NCBI GenBank assembly: GCA_023410055.1
Contig: JAEYQK010000036.1
Span: 1 to 14,285, forward strand
From: Acidobacteriota bacterium
GTDB taxonomy: Bacteria; Acidobacteriota; Terriglobia; Terriglobales; Acidobacteriaceae
Length of the DNA: 14,285 nucleotides
Direction of reading: 5' to 3'
Of this stretch, positions 1 to 7,600 are shown piece by piece. The notes below the pieces were generated by a model. It was not told the origin of the DNA, did not search any database, and saw only the letters and a list, made by a program, of their open reading frames with translations. Position numbers and translations under genes: made by a program. Every line of letters begins with the position of its first letter. Within the stretch, counting starts at the first letter, position 1.

Positions 1-104
1 GTCCCGCCCGCAATGACTTGCACATTCCCCGCATATCTCGCCAGCAACTCAACCGCTTCTTCGATCGTCGTGGGAATCAGCACCTGGAACGCAGGCAGAC
101 TCAC
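1..104 (-). CDS. FAD-binding subunit of molybdenum hydroxylase (CoxM/HcrB type), N-terminal fragment
   Basis: The last gene of the minus-strand cluster; only its first 34 codons are in the window, and it continues past the left edge. The visible protein opens VSLPAFQVLIPTTIEEAVEL and reaches V-I-A-G-G-T. That opening and the AGGT(D) FAD-pyrophosphate motif are typical of the medium FAD subunit of xanthine dehydrogenase / CO dehydrogenase / 4-hydroxybenzoyl-CoA reductase enzymes, which passes electrons from the [2Fe-2S] subunit to an acceptor. I place the start at a GTG that overlaps the TGA of the upstream Mo subunit (GTGA, 101-104), with a GGGAGGTG ribosome site about 5 bases before it. The 4-bp overlap implies translational coupling. 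HcrB proteins carry an extra [4Fe-4S] loop that would fall outside the visible part, so the subtype cannot be decided here. Confidence 0.8.
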   Translation of the reverse strand, partial: MSLPAFQVLIPTTIEEAVELLARYAGNVQVIAGG

Positions 105-2776
105 TCGCCACCTCCCGCATTCCACGATCTCGGTGCCCCGTTCAAGCCCTCTTTTGGCTTGAGCGGGGTGACGGTTTCTGCTGTTTGATCGGTGCCCCAC
201 ATCTGCCCGGTTTCGGCAGATGTGGGTGCGGAAGCCATAAAGTCGTTCGCTGTGACTCTCACCGCGCCCTTACCCTTGAACGACAGCGCCCCGCCATGCT
301 CTCTCAACCGGTCCGGGTTCGTCGGATCGATCCCGCCCGACATCTCCATCTTCTTCGCGCCGTTCTTCGCCCTCAGTGCAGCCAGCACTCGCTCCGGCGT
401 GAACGGCGCCTCTCTTAGCCTAATCTCCACAGCGTTATAGATCGCATTCGCGATGGCCGGAATCGTCGCCGCCAGCGATCCCTCGCCAGCCTCTTTCGCA
501 CCGAACGGTCCTTCAGGATCAACACTCTCCACAATGATCGGTTCGATCTCGGGTGACTCCGCCGCCGTCGGACTCGCATACCCCAGCAGCCCCGGATTCA
601 TGATCAGCCCATCTTTCCATATGATCTCTTCCTGCAAGGCCTGCCCGAGCCCCATCCACACCGACCCGATCACCTGTCCCTCTACCGCCACCGGATTCAA
701 CGCCCTCCCGCAATCATGCGCCGCCCAAATCTTGTGGACCGTGACCTCACCCGTCTCCTCATCGACACTCACTTCCGCCACTTGCGCCGAGTACGAATAC
801 GCCGGCGACGGCCCTACTCCCGCTCCCTTGAAATTCCCGCCCCGCGCATCCGACGGAGGCGCATACGATCCACTCGCCGTCAGCGCACCATGCGTATCGA
901 TCGCCGCAACCACGGCCTCTTCGAACGACATCCTGTCCTTCGGCCCGTCATCCTTCCGCTTCTGCAACACCGACCCACGCAATATCTGACCCTCAATATG
1001 CCCACTCGCGAACGCACCATACGAAGATACGGGTGCCGCACCCTTCGCCGCAGGGGAGGGTGCGCTAGCAACTGTTCCGACCCAATCCTCTCGCATTACG
1101 ACATCTTCCGCCGCGCACTCCATCCTCTTCGCTGCGGCCTCGACGATAACCTTCCTGATCGCCTCCGCCGCCCGCAACGTCGCATTCCCCGCCATGAACG
1201 TCACGCGGCTCGAGTACGACCCCAGGTCAATCGGCGTCAAATCCGTATCCGCCGCCACCACTTTCACTCGCGACAGCGAACACCCCAGCACTTCGGCCAC
1301 GATCTGTGCCGCCATCGTGTCCGATCCCTGCCCGATCTCCGAAGCGCCGGTGTACACTACCACGCCGCCATCGCGATCCACTTTGATGTTCACCGTCGAA
1401 TGCGGCATATCCGACCGAATGATCGAATTCGCCGCGCCGCTCACATAATGACTACACGCGATCCCCAGCCCGCGCGCATACCGCATCCTGCCGCGCCGCT
1501 CTCTCCACCATGAGCGCTCGGTCACTTTGTCGATACACTCTGGCAGGCCATAGCTCAGAACGCGCAAACCATTCACCGTCACGCACGGCGGCTGCAACAA
1601 ATTCCGCCGTCGAATCTCCGCCGGATCGATATTCAACGCCACCGCAATCTCATCCAGCTGTGACTCGAACGCGAACCGCACATTGACGGTCCCATGCCCG
1701 CGCATCGCCCCACACGCCGGCTTGTTGGTCAGCACGCGATAGCCGTCATACTGCACGTTCGGTATGTCGTACAGCGCGCCCAGCAGCGCTCCCGAATACA
1801 GCAGCGTCACCGGCCCATACGAACAATAGGCTCCACCGTCCTGAACCACGCGCGCCCTGACGGCCACGATCTTGCCGTCCTTCATCACGCCCGTCTTCAG
1901 ATCGACAATCGTCCTCGGTCTTCCCCGATGCGCCCAAAAGACTTCTTCGCGCGTATACGTGATCTTCACCGGAGCCTTCGCCGCCCGCGCCGCTATCGCC
2001 GCAATGATCTCCAGCGGAATCACCTCGCTCTTCCCGCCGAACCCGCCGCCCACCAGCGGCTTGATCACCCGTATCTGCGACATCGGCATTTCGAGCACCA
2101 GCGACAACTTGTGCTGCAAGTAGTACGGCACCTGCGTCGACGACCACACCGTCAACCGTCCCAGCTTCCCGGTATACGAATCGAAATCAAAAGCGGCCAG
2201 CGTCGAATGCGGCTCCATCGCCGCATGAGTCACTTCGTTCGCGATGTACCGGCCCTTCACCACATGGTCCGCGTCCGCAAACGCCATATCCGGATCGCCG
2301 AACGTATGGTGATATTCCTTCTCGATATTGTTCGGGCGTTGCCCATGTATGAATTCGCCTGTAGCGCTCATCGACTCTTCAGGATCGAACCACGCCGGCA
2401 GCAACTCATACTCAACGTCGATCAACTCAAGCGCGCGTTCCGCAATCGCCTCCGACACCGCCGCCACGCATGCAACGTTGTCTCCCACGTACCGGACCTT
2501 GTCCACCGCCAGCGCATGTTCGTCATGCCCTATCGGCAATATGCCATACGTGACGGGCGCGTCTTTTCCTGTGACCACCGCGACCACGCCATCCAACTCC
2601 AGCGCCCGACTTGCATCAATCTTTTTGATCCGCGCATGAGGGTGCGGCGAATGCAAAATCTTCCCGTACAACATCCCCGGCACACTGATGTCGTCCGTGT
2701 ACTTGCCCGCGCCGGTCGTCTTCCCGGCCGCATCCACCATCGCTATCGGTTTGCCGATCACTGAGAAGTCGCTCAT
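101..2776 (-). CDS. Molybdenum-cofactor (large) subunit of a molybdenum hydroxylase, 4-hydroxybenzoyl-CoA reductase alpha-like
   Basis: Catalytic subunit of a xanthine dehydrogenase-family enzyme. The N-terminal aldehyde oxidase a/b hammerhead (about residues 1-130: VIGKP, TGAGKYTDD, HSPHPHARI) leads into Mo-cofactor domains with GGGFGGK, GAMRGHGTVNVRFAFES, ASEIGQGSD and GAKEAGEGS; E765 is the expected active-site glutamate. The MRGHGT and HYVSGAAN stretches and overall layout resemble the alpha subunit of 4-hydroxybenzoyl-CoA reductase, which removes the para-hydroxyl as water. That subtype is inferred from memory of the family and the neighbouring BoxB-like gene. At 891 aa it is longer than the usual 750-800: the family normally ends near residue 804. 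The extra length is a loop around residues 560-600 containing repeat A1 (about 571-582) and a tail containing hairpins D (850-862) and B1 (869-882). The ATG overlaps the stop of the [2Fe-2S] gene (ATGA, 2773-2776). Confidence 0.9.
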   Translation of the reverse strand: MSDFSVIGKPIAMVDAAGKTTGAGKYTDDISVPGMLYGKILHSPHPHARIKKIDASRALELDGVVAVVTGKDAPVTYGILPIGHDEHALAVDKVRYVGDNVACVAAVSEAIAERALELIDVEYELLPAWFDPEESMSATGEFIHGQRPNNIEKEYHHTFGDPDMAFADADHVVKGRYIANEVTHAAMEPHSTLAAFDFDSYTGKLGRLTVWSSTQVPYYLQHKLSLVLEMPMSQIRVIKPLVGGGFGGKSEVIPLEIIAAIAARAAKAPVKITYTREEVFWAHRGRPRTIVDLKTGVMKDGKIVAVRARVVQDGGAYCSYGPVTLLYSGALLGALYDIPNVQYDGYRVLTNKPACGAMRGHGTVNVRFAFESQLDEIAVALNIDPAEIRRRNLLQPPCVTVNGLRVLSYGLPECIDKVTERSWWRERRGRMRYARGLGIACSHYVSGAANSIIRSDMPHSTVNIKVDRDGGVVVYTGASEIGQGSDTMAAQIVAEVLGCSLSRVKVVAADTDLTPIDLGSYSSRVTFMAGNATLRAAEAIRKVIVEAAAKRMECAAEDVVMREDWVGTVASAPSPAAKGAAPVSSYGAFASGHIEGQILRGSVLQKRKDDGPKDRMSFEEAVVAAIDTHGALTASGSYAPPSDARGGNFKGAGVGPSPAYSYSAQVAEVSVDEETGEVTVHKIWAAHDCGRALNPVAVEGQVIGSVWMGLGQALQEEIIWKDGLIMNPGLLGYASPTAAESPEIEPIIVESVDPEGPFGAKEAGEGSLAATIPAIANAIYNAVEIRLREAPFTPERVLAALRAKNGAKKMEMSGGIDPTNPDRLREHGGALSFKGKGAVRVTANDFMASAPTSAETGQMWGTDQTAETVTPLKPKEGLNGAPRSWNAGGGE
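132..171. repeat. GGTGCCCC-headed hairpin, family B copy 1, inside the Mo-subunit gene
   Basis: The 40-bp element GGTG-CCCCGTTCAAGCC, loop CTCTTTT, GGCTTGAGCGGGG-TGA. On the coding strand it encodes VTPLKPKEGLNGAP in the C-terminal tail (about residues 869-882). Confidence 0.92.
191..228. repeat. GGTGCCCC-headed hairpin, family D, inside the Mo-subunit gene
   Basis: GGTGC, then perfect 12-bp arms CCCACATCTGCC (196-207) and GGCAGATGTGGG (215-226) with a 7-base loop. It encodes APTSAETGQMWGT (about residues 850-862), 20 bp from the family-B element. Confidence 0.9.
1031..1064. repeat. Palindromic element A inside the Mo-subunit gene (A1)
   Basis: The 34-bp element with one change from the intergenic copy (TTCGCCGC for TTCCCCGC). 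It encodes APSPAAKGAAP at about residues 571-582 of the Mo subunit. The bases following it (GCTAGCAACTGT, 1064-1075) recur at 11478-11489 beside another palindrome. Confidence 0.92.
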
Positions 2777-3264
2777 CGCGCCGCCGCCATCCCTTTCTTC
2801 TCAGCCTCAATCGCCGCCTTGATCGCCTGGTACATCTGCTCGTACCCCGTACACCGGCACAGGTTCCCGCTCATCGCCTCGCGAATCTCTTCATCTGTCG
2901 GATCGGGATTGTTGGCCAGCAGCGTGCTCACCGTCATCATGAACCCGGGTGTGCAGTACCCACACTGCGCACCACCCCAATCTCCATACGCCTTCTGAAT
3001 CGCCGCCAGACTCCCATGCTCAGCGATTCCCTCCACGGTCGTAATCTCCACTCCTTCACAACTGACAGCTAGCATCGTGCACGCCAGCATCGCCACACCA
3101 TCAACCTGCACCGTACACGCGCCACACAAGGAATCATCGCACCCGCGCTTGGAACCGGTCAGCCCCAGGTCCCGCCGCAACACGTCCAACAGCAACGCAT
3201 TCGGCTCGACCGCCAACTCATGCGTCCGCCCATTCACACGTAGTTCAATCAGTTGCTTCGTCAT
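2773..3264 (-). CDS. [2Fe-2S] subunit of molybdenum hydroxylase (CoxS/HcrC type)
   Basis: Small iron-sulfur subunit (163 aa, the normal size) that carries electrons from the Mo site to the FAD subunit. The N-terminal plant-ferredoxin fold has its cluster ligands at C42, C47, C50 and C62 (GCDDSLCGAC then LAC). The C-terminal helical [2Fe-2S] domain has C101, C104 (CGYC) and C136, C138 (NLCRCTGY). All eight cysteines are present, so both clusters should form. HcrC proteins are close to this length, and the family also serves CO dehydrogenase, quinoline and aldehyde oxidoreductases, so the substrate comes from the partner subunit. It starts 18 bp after the stop of the small membrane protein gene, with no clear Shine-Dalgarno, and ends in a 4-bp overlap with the Mo subunit. 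The gene order S-L-M differs from the M-S-L order of classic cox operons. Confidence 0.93.
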   Translation of the reverse strand: MTKQLIELRVNGRTHELAVEPNALLLDVLRRDLGLTGSKRGCDDSLCGACTVQVDGVAMLACTMLAVSCEGVEITTVEGIAEHGSLAAIQKAYGDWGGAQCGYCTPGFMMTVSTLLANNPDPTDEEIREAMSGNLCRCTGYEQMYQAIKAAIEAEKKGMAAAR

Positions 3265-3282
3265 GAGATCGTTATGCCCAAA

Positions 3283-3738
3283 TTACCTACGCAGAAGCGC
3301 AGCGATTATGAACGCGAGCACGATCAGCGCAAATACTAGCAGCGTGCGCCAAGGAGACGACTTCGCGTTCAATTCTTCCGGCGGCTTCTCCAGCCCTATG
3401 CAGCAGATGAACATCGAAAGATTGGGGTATTCGTCAACGTTAGCCAGTGCGTGCAGCGCCTTCTTATATTCTTCTTGAACCTCTGGATCGGATACGATGT
3501 CGGCTTGGTAGCGTCGCCAGGCAAGGCCGGATATTCTTTCGTCAAACTGCTCGTGTTGCTTGCCCTTAATGCGTTCCACAATCGCGAGCGCAGCTGCGTC
3601 GTCGCCCCGCTCGGTGTTAAACAGATATTCCTGCTCAAGCTGAGAGAACTCGACACCTTCTTCTTTCGCCTGAGCTCGAATACGCTCGACAAACCATCGT
3701 CGCGGATCAATCTCTTCTTTGTACGCTGTCGCAGGCAT
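3283..3738 (-). CDS. Hypothetical small tail-anchored membrane protein
   Basis: I do not recognise this 151-aa protein. Residues 1-125 are hydrophilic, charged and probably helical, with many E/K/R (FSQLEQEYLFNTERGDD, VERIKGKQHEQFDERI). Residues 130-148 form one strongly hydrophobic segment (LLVFALIVLAFIIAALL) that ends in two arginines, so it looks like a C-terminal membrane anchor with the bulk of the protein in the cytoplasm. Two adjacent cysteines (C112, C113) lie just before the linker. It sits between the second crotonase (41-bp gap, filled by an octamer array) and the [2Fe-2S] gene (18-bp gap), so it is probably co-transcribed with the molybdenum hydroxylase. No signal peptide or catalytic motif is visible. 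The ribosome site is weak, and an internal start is possible. Confidence 0.65.
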   Translation of the reverse strand: MPATAYKEEIDPRRWFVERIRAQAKEEGVEFSQLEQEYLFNTERGDDAAALAIVERIKGKQHEQFDERISGLAWRRYQADIVSDPEVQEEYKKALHALANVDEYPNLSMFICCIGLEKPPEELNAKSSPWRTLLVFALIVLAFIIAALLRR

Positions 3739-3779
3739 CTTGTTTCTCAGATCACCCGATCACCCGATCACCCGATTTC
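3739..3779. repeat. Octamer array GATCACCC, copy 1
   Basis: Three uninterrupted GATCACCC units (3750-3776) fill most of the 41-bp space between the stop of the second crotonase gene and the start of the small membrane protein gene. Read in the transcript sense this is GGGTGATC repeated just after a TGA stop. Arrays of the same unit and orientation occur near 4754, 6079 and 12334. Confidence 0.9.
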
Positions 3780-4565
3780 TCAGATTTTCCACACCGGCTT
3801 TCGCTTCTCCATCCACGCCGCGATCCCTTCGCGGGCATCTTCAGTCTTCACCAACTCGTCGAGATAAATGCTCTCCGACCGCTGCAGTCCCTTGTCGAAG
3901 TGAATCGCGTCCCAAGCGTACATCGCCTTCTTCGTGAGTTCCAGCGCCGTCGGACTCAACGCTGTTAACCGCCCGGCTACCTCGTGCAGTACCTCGCTCA
4001 ACTCGCTCTCGTCCGCGACAGCGTCGTTCGCCAACCCGATGTGCAGCGCCTCGTCTCCATGCACAACGTTGCCCGTCAGAATCATCTCCGCCGCGCGCTT
4101 CTGTCCAACCGCCACAGACAACGCGACCACCGCGACCGGAGGAAAACACGCCAACTGAATCTCCGGAAACTGAAACTTTGCATTCTCGGTGCAGAACACC
4201 ATGTCGCACATCAATGCCAGCTCCGCCCCACCGCCCAGGCAATTCCCGTGCACCGCCGCAATCGTGACCTTCTTCGCGCTCACCACGGACCGAATCACCG
4301 AGTGAAACTCAACGATCATGCCCCGAACTTTCTCCGGCACGTGCGTCTTGATATCCACACCTGCCGAGAAATCCATGCCACTCCCGCTGAATACAATCAC
4401 CGACACATCCGAGCGCGCCTCGATATGCTCAATCGCCGCAATCAAATCTGCCATCATCTCTAGATCGATGACATTCACCGGCGGGTTCTCGAGCACGATC
4501 TGCGCCACCCGCTCCCCAACCTCAAGCCTTATCTTGCTAAACGACGGCTGTATCTTCGTAATCAT
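3780..4565 (-). CDS. Enoyl-CoA hydratase/isomerase family protein, cyclohexadienecarbonyl-CoA hydratase-like
   Basis: A 261-aa crotonase-fold enzyme of the family's normal size. The oxyanion-hole segment is FSAGVDIK (66-73). The GGGAE motif provides E115, and FPEIQL provides the second acidic residue E135, so both hydratase glutamates are present. After E135 the usual PGAGGTQRL is replaced by CFPPVAVVAL; I associate a PEI...FPP variant with cyclohexa-1,5-diene-1-carbonyl-CoA hydratase (Dch), an enzyme of ring-reduced benzoyl-CoA catabolism. That assignment is inference: PaaF/PaaG-like or BoxC-related roles are alternatives. The C-terminus has the common DAREGIAAWMEKRKPVW signature. GTGGAG lies a few bases before the ATG. 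It lies 239 bp downstream of the BoxB-like gene and 41 bp upstream of the small membrane protein gene. Confidence 0.88.
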   Translation of the reverse strand: MITKIQPSFSKIRLEVGERVAQIVLENPPVNVIDLEMMADLIAAIEHIEARSDVSVIVFSGSGMDFSAGVDIKTHVPEKVRGMIVEFHSVIRSVVSAKKVTIAAVHGNCLGGGAELALMCDMVFCTENAKFQFPEIQLACFPPVAVVALSVAVGQKRAAEMILTGNVVHGDEALHIGLANDAVADESELSEVLHEVAGRLTALSPTALELTKKAMYAWDAIHFDKGLQRSESIYLDELVKTEDAREGIAAWMEKRKPVWKI

Positions 4566-4753
4566 CGCTCCACGATACTACAAACGTAGTTCGTCCTCCC
4601 GACCAGATTCGAGTAATGAAACCCCGTCATCCCGACCGGAGTCGCGCGCGCAGGCGCGACGTAGCGGAGGGACCTGCATTTGCTTCTCCGCCACCCCTGC
4701 GTCTTCCCTGTGCACCTCTGTGCACTCCGTTGGTACGTTGGGTTTTCGTCTTC
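4566..4753. repeat. Mosaic intergenic repeat region between boxB-like gene and crotonase gene
   Basis: No gene is seen here. Positions 4626-4685 hold an element beginning GTCATCCCGACCGGAGTCGC, with a hairpin GTCGCGC (4641-4647) / GCGCGAC (4654-4660) and ending GGGACCTGCATTTGCTT. A shortened look-alike (GTCCTCCCGACCAG) sits near 4594. Positions 4705-4732 carry a CTGTGCAC-CTCTGTGCAC repeat pair. The region then passes straight into the octamer array at 4754, so almost all of the 239-bp gap is repeat-derived. Confidence 0.6.
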
Positions 4754-4806
4754 CGATCACCCGATCACCCGATCACCCGATGGCCCGATCGCCCGATGGC
4801 CCGATT
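4754..4806. repeat. Octamer array GATCACCC, copy 2, abutting the boxB-like stop codon
   Basis: About six units: three exact GATCACCC followed by the variants GATGGCCC, GATCGCCC, GATGGCCC. The last GAT shares bases with the complement of the TAA stop at 4805-4807. The array therefore begins at the stop codon on the transcript side. Confidence 0.9.
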
Positions 4807-5977
4807 AAAGATTCACCGCGCTCTTCCTCGGCTCGCTGATCGTCTCAAATGGATCTCTCGCCCCGACCTTCGGCGCGATCCAGTTCTTCTCCGCCCCGAT
4901 AATATCGATCAGCAACTTCTTGTCTTTCGCTGTCGGCAGCCACTCACTGCGCCTCGCCTCGTACTCCTTGTCCTCTACCGGCGCCCCCGTCTCCGGATGA
5001 CACTTCAACCCAGACCACTTCCCGATCGCACGGTTGAACTTGATATCGGGCGCGTACAGCTTCTTCTGCCCCGCAGGCAAAAAGTTATTGAACCGCTGCA
5101 CAAGACCATCAACCTCATCCCGATACAGTTGGCGGTTGTAGTCGTTCAGATCATCCAAATCCGGTGCGCCCTCATTCTTCGGTTCGTCGTACCTTCCCTT
5201 CACACCCCAGACATAAACCCAGTGCGCCGAAGACGAATGGTCCGTCCCAAACAAGTCATACGATTCCGAGATCCATTTGTTGAGATACTTCTGTACCAAC
5301 CATCCCGGGATCACACCCGCCTTCACAACTCTCGCCAGTCCGTCGTTGCCAGTTCCCATGTGGAACGCCTCTTCCCTGAGCATGTACGACATCGAGCGCC
5401 CCAGCGGGGCAAACGCCGAATACTTCAACATCTGCAACTGGAACTTCCCATCACGATCCACGAAGTCCGTGTACGTAAAGAAGTCCATCCAGTTATCAAC
5501 TTCTTCGTTGAACGCGCCCAGCAAACGCTTGTTTTCGAACGCTCGCCGCTCCAGCATCTTCTGCGCCTCGACCTTACCCGAGTGCCCGAAGTGCTCCATG
5601 AGCAGTGCGCACATCTGCCACCCGTGCCTCATCTCCTCGATCATCACCCGCGACAGCGCCCGCCGGTCATAGTCCGTCGGAGCAGACTCAAACAACGCCC
5701 GCTGCTGCTCCACGCTCGCAAACTCCGTATCGCCCTGATACACGATCATGTTCATCAGCGCGTCTCTGATCTGCTGCGTCGGAACCTGCCTCACGTTTTC
5801 CCACTTGTTCCGGCCCTTGTAGTACCCGAACTGAATCTCGCCGGTCTCGATTGCCCCAAATAACGTCTCGAACTTGAACCCAGCGATCTCGTCCCGCTCA
5901 ACCCCGATTTCCCGACGCCAATTCTCAAACAGCCCAACCCAATCCCCAAAAGTCCCAATCTTCAACAGAGATCCCAT
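4805..5977 (-). CDS. boxB: BoxB-like benzoyl-CoA 2,3-epoxidase (diiron oxygenase), short form
   Basis: A carboxylate-bridged diiron protein of the phenylacetate/benzoyl-CoA oxygenase family. In the box pathway BoxB epoxidises benzoyl-CoA with electrons from BoxA. The likely iron ligands are visible in order: E85 (QGDTE), E115 and H118 (EEMRH), an acid at E158/E159 (LGAFNEE), and E203 and H206 (REEAFH). QGDTEFASVEQQR, LGAFNE and DRDGKFQLQML match stretches I recall from BoxB rather than the shorter PaaA. It is 390 aa against about 470 for BoxB; the N-terminus before the first ligand appears shortened and several motifs differ, so a related CoA-ester substrate is possible. No BoxA or BoxC lies in the window. 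It starts 135 bp after the aldehyde dehydrogenase gene, preceded by GGGGTGAGGT. Confidence 0.82.
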   Translation of the reverse strand: MGSLLKIGTFGDWVGLFENWRREIGVERDEIAGFKFETLFGAIETGEIQFGYYKGRNKWENVRQVPTQQIRDALMNMIVYQGDTEFASVEQQRALFESAPTDYDRRALSRVMIEEMRHGWQMCALLMEHFGHSGKVEAQKMLERRAFENKRLLGAFNEEVDNWMDFFTYTDFVDRDGKFQLQMLKYSAFAPLGRSMSYMLREEAFHMGTGNDGLARVVKAGVIPGWLVQKYLNKWISESYDLFGTDHSSSAHWVYVWGVKGRYDEPKNEGAPDLDDLNDYNRQLYRDEVDGLVQRFNNFLPAGQKKLYAPDIKFNRAIGKWSGLKCHPETGAPVEDKEYEARRSEWLPTAKDKKLLIDIIGAEKNWIAPKVGARDPFETISEPRKSAVNL

Positions 5978-5998
5978 ACCTCACCCCATCTCGTGTGG

Positions 5999-6019
5999 GG
6001 ACGGGGCTGTGCCCCGTCC
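5999..6019. repeat. 9-bp-stem hairpin GGACGGGGC/GCCCCGTCC
   Basis: A perfect 9-bp palindrome with a TGT loop, immediately preceded by GTGG. It lies in the 135-bp gap between the aldehyde dehydrogenase and boxB-like genes. No U-tract follows on either strand, so a REP-like element or mRNA-stabilising hairpin is more likely than a terminator. Confidence 0.75.
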
Positions 6020-6048
6020 TTCTGCTTGCTTTGAAAGCTCTTCGGGGT

Positions 6049-6114
6049 TCATCCGCTCATCCGTTCATCCGCTTCTTCAATCACCCGATCACCCGATCAC
6101 GAAATCACCCGATT
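6049..6114. repeat. TCATCCGY and GATCACCC octamer arrays abutting the aldehyde dehydrogenase stop codon
   Basis: Three TCATCCGY units (6049-6073) are followed by four ATCACCCG-type units, one of them degenerate (6079-6114). The final GAT shares two bases with the complement of the TAA stop of the aldehyde dehydrogenase gene (6113-6115). It is another array that begins at a stop codon. Confidence 0.9.
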
Positions 6115-7582
6115 AGAGGTTCACCCACACTGTCTTGACTTCGGTGTAGTGCTCGATCGCCTGCGCCCCCAACTCGCGCCCGAAGCCCGACTGCTTGTAC
6201 CCGCCGAATGGCAGCGCCGCATCCATTACGCCATACGTATTAATCCACACCGTTCCCGCCTTCAGCTTCCGCGAAAGTTGGTGCGCCTTGTTGATGTCCT
6301 TCGTCCACACTGCCGCCGCCAGTCCGTAGGTCACCTGGTTCGCAAGCTTCGCCACTTCCTCCACATCATCGAACGTCAACGTCGCCAGCACCGGCCCAAA
6401 TATCTCTTCCTGCGCGATGCACATATCGTTCTTCACTCCGCCAAACACCGTCGGCTCTACGAAGAAGCCCCTGCCATTCCCAACCTGCGCTCGATTTCCG
6501 CCCGTCAGCAGTTCCGCCCCTTCTCTCTTCCCGGTGTCGATATACCCGAGCACCTGCTTCATCTGCTCTTCACTGACGACCGCCCCAAGCCTCGTCTTCG
6601 GATCCAGCGGATCCCCCGGCTGCATCTTCTGAGCTCGTGTCACGAGCTTTTCTATGAACTCGTCCCGAACCTTGCTTTCCACGAACAGCCGCGACCCCGC
6701 ACAGCACACTTCGCCCTTCCCGTAGAAGATCCCGTTGATTGCCCCCTTCACCGCGGCGTCCATATCCGAATCCGCGAACACGATGTTCGGAGACTTCCCG
6801 CCCAGTTCCAGCGTCACGCGTTTCAGCGAATCCGCCGCACTTCGCATGATTTCTTTCCCAACAACCGTCGATCCGGTAAATGCAATCTTGTCCACCCCCG
6901 GATGCCACACCAACTTCGCGCCCGTCTCCGGCCCGCCCGTAATGACGTTCAGCACGCCATCCGGCACCCCCGCATCCTTCGCCAGCTCCGCAAACCGCAG
7001 CGCCGTCAACGAAGTCTGCTCAGCCGGCTTTAGTACCACCGTATTCCCGCACGCCAGCGCCGGACCCAGCTTCCAACTCGCCAACAGCAGCGGGAAGTTC
7101 CACGCGACGATCGCCCCCACAACTCCGATCGGCTCCCGCACCGTGTACGTCAGCGCGTTCTCGAACGTATTCGTCGTCTCGCCATGGATCTTCGTCGCCC
7201 ATCCCGCGTAGTACCGAAGAACGTCCACCACCATCGGCATATCGACGTAGCGCGACTCGAAGATTGGCTTGCCGTTGTCCAGCGTCTCCAACTCCGCAAG
7301 CTCGTCAATGTTCCGCTCTACTGCATCTGCTATTCGCCAGAGCAACCGCCCGCGCTCACTGGCCGACATCTTCCGCCACGGATGCTCGCTATCATCAAAC
7401 ACCCGCCGCGCCGCCATCACTGCTTCGTCCACATCCGCCGCAGTCGCCTCCGCCACCTGCGTCAGGACCTCGCCTGTCGCCGGATTGACGGTCTCGAACA
7501 TCCGCCCACCCGAGGCCTCGCGCCACTCGCCACCGATGAACAGCTTCCCCTGCGCAATCTTCGCCTTCGTCGCCGTCAACAT
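6113..7582 (-). CDS. NAD(P)-dependent aldehyde dehydrogenase
   Basis: A complete 489-aa ALDH-superfamily enzyme that oxidises an aldehyde to its acid. The catalytic set is visible: N162 (WNFP), K185 (LKPAEQT), E259 (LELGGKSPN) and nucleophile C293 in GEVCCAGSR. FTGST (235-239) is in the Rossmann domain, and EEIFGPV (392-398) and the FGGYKQSGFGRE C-terminal motif close the fold. In aerobic aromatic CoA pathways an ALDH handles the ring-cleavage semialdehyde (BoxD, PaaZ). This protein looks more like the general ALDH1/betaine-aldehyde group, so the substrate is open. The frame extends upstream to 7846, but that extension is Arg-rich antisense of the preceding hydratase plus repeat A2. The ATG at 7582 precedes the conserved N-terminus (KLFIGGEW) and has AGGTGAGG upstream, so I use it. 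Confidence 0.95.
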   Translation of the reverse strand: MLTATKAKIAQGKLFIGGEWREASGGRMFETVNPATGEVLTQVAEATAADVDEAVMAARRVFDDSEHPWRKMSASERGRLLWRIADAVERNIDELAELETLDNGKPIFESRYVDMPMVVDVLRYYAGWATKIHGETTNTFENALTYTVREPIGVVGAIVAWNFPLLLASWKLGPALACGNTVVLKPAEQTSLTALRFAELAKDAGVPDGVLNVITGGPETGAKLVWHPGVDKIAFTGSTVVGKEIMRSAADSLKRVTLELGGKSPNIVFADSDMDAAVKGAINGIFYGKGEVCCAGSRLFVESKVRDEFIEKLVTRAQKMQPGDPLDPKTRLGAVVSEEQMKQVLGYIDTGKREGAELLTGGNRAQVGNGRGFFVEPTVFGGVKNDMCIAQEEIFGPVLATLTFDDVEEVAKLANQVTYGLAAAVWTKDINKAHQLSRKLKAGTVWINTYGVMDAALPFGGYKQSGFGRELGAQAIEHYTEVKTVWVNL

Positions 7583-7600
7583 AGTTCTAGCCTCACCTGC

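Noticed and set aside
716..2764. Long plus-strand open frames opposite the Mo-subunit gene (265 and 356 codons)
   Set aside because: They are Arg/His/Pro-rich shadows of a GC-rich coding strand, with no domains and no ribosome site.
4616..5863. 415-codon plus-strand frame opposite the boxB-like gene
   Set aside because: It is antisense to a confidently identified diiron protein, is Arg/Leu/Pro-rich, and begins in intergenic repeats.
5999..6019. Transcription terminator between ALDH and boxB-like genes
   Set aside because: The stem is strong, but no U-tract follows on either strand, so I list it as a repeat hairpin.
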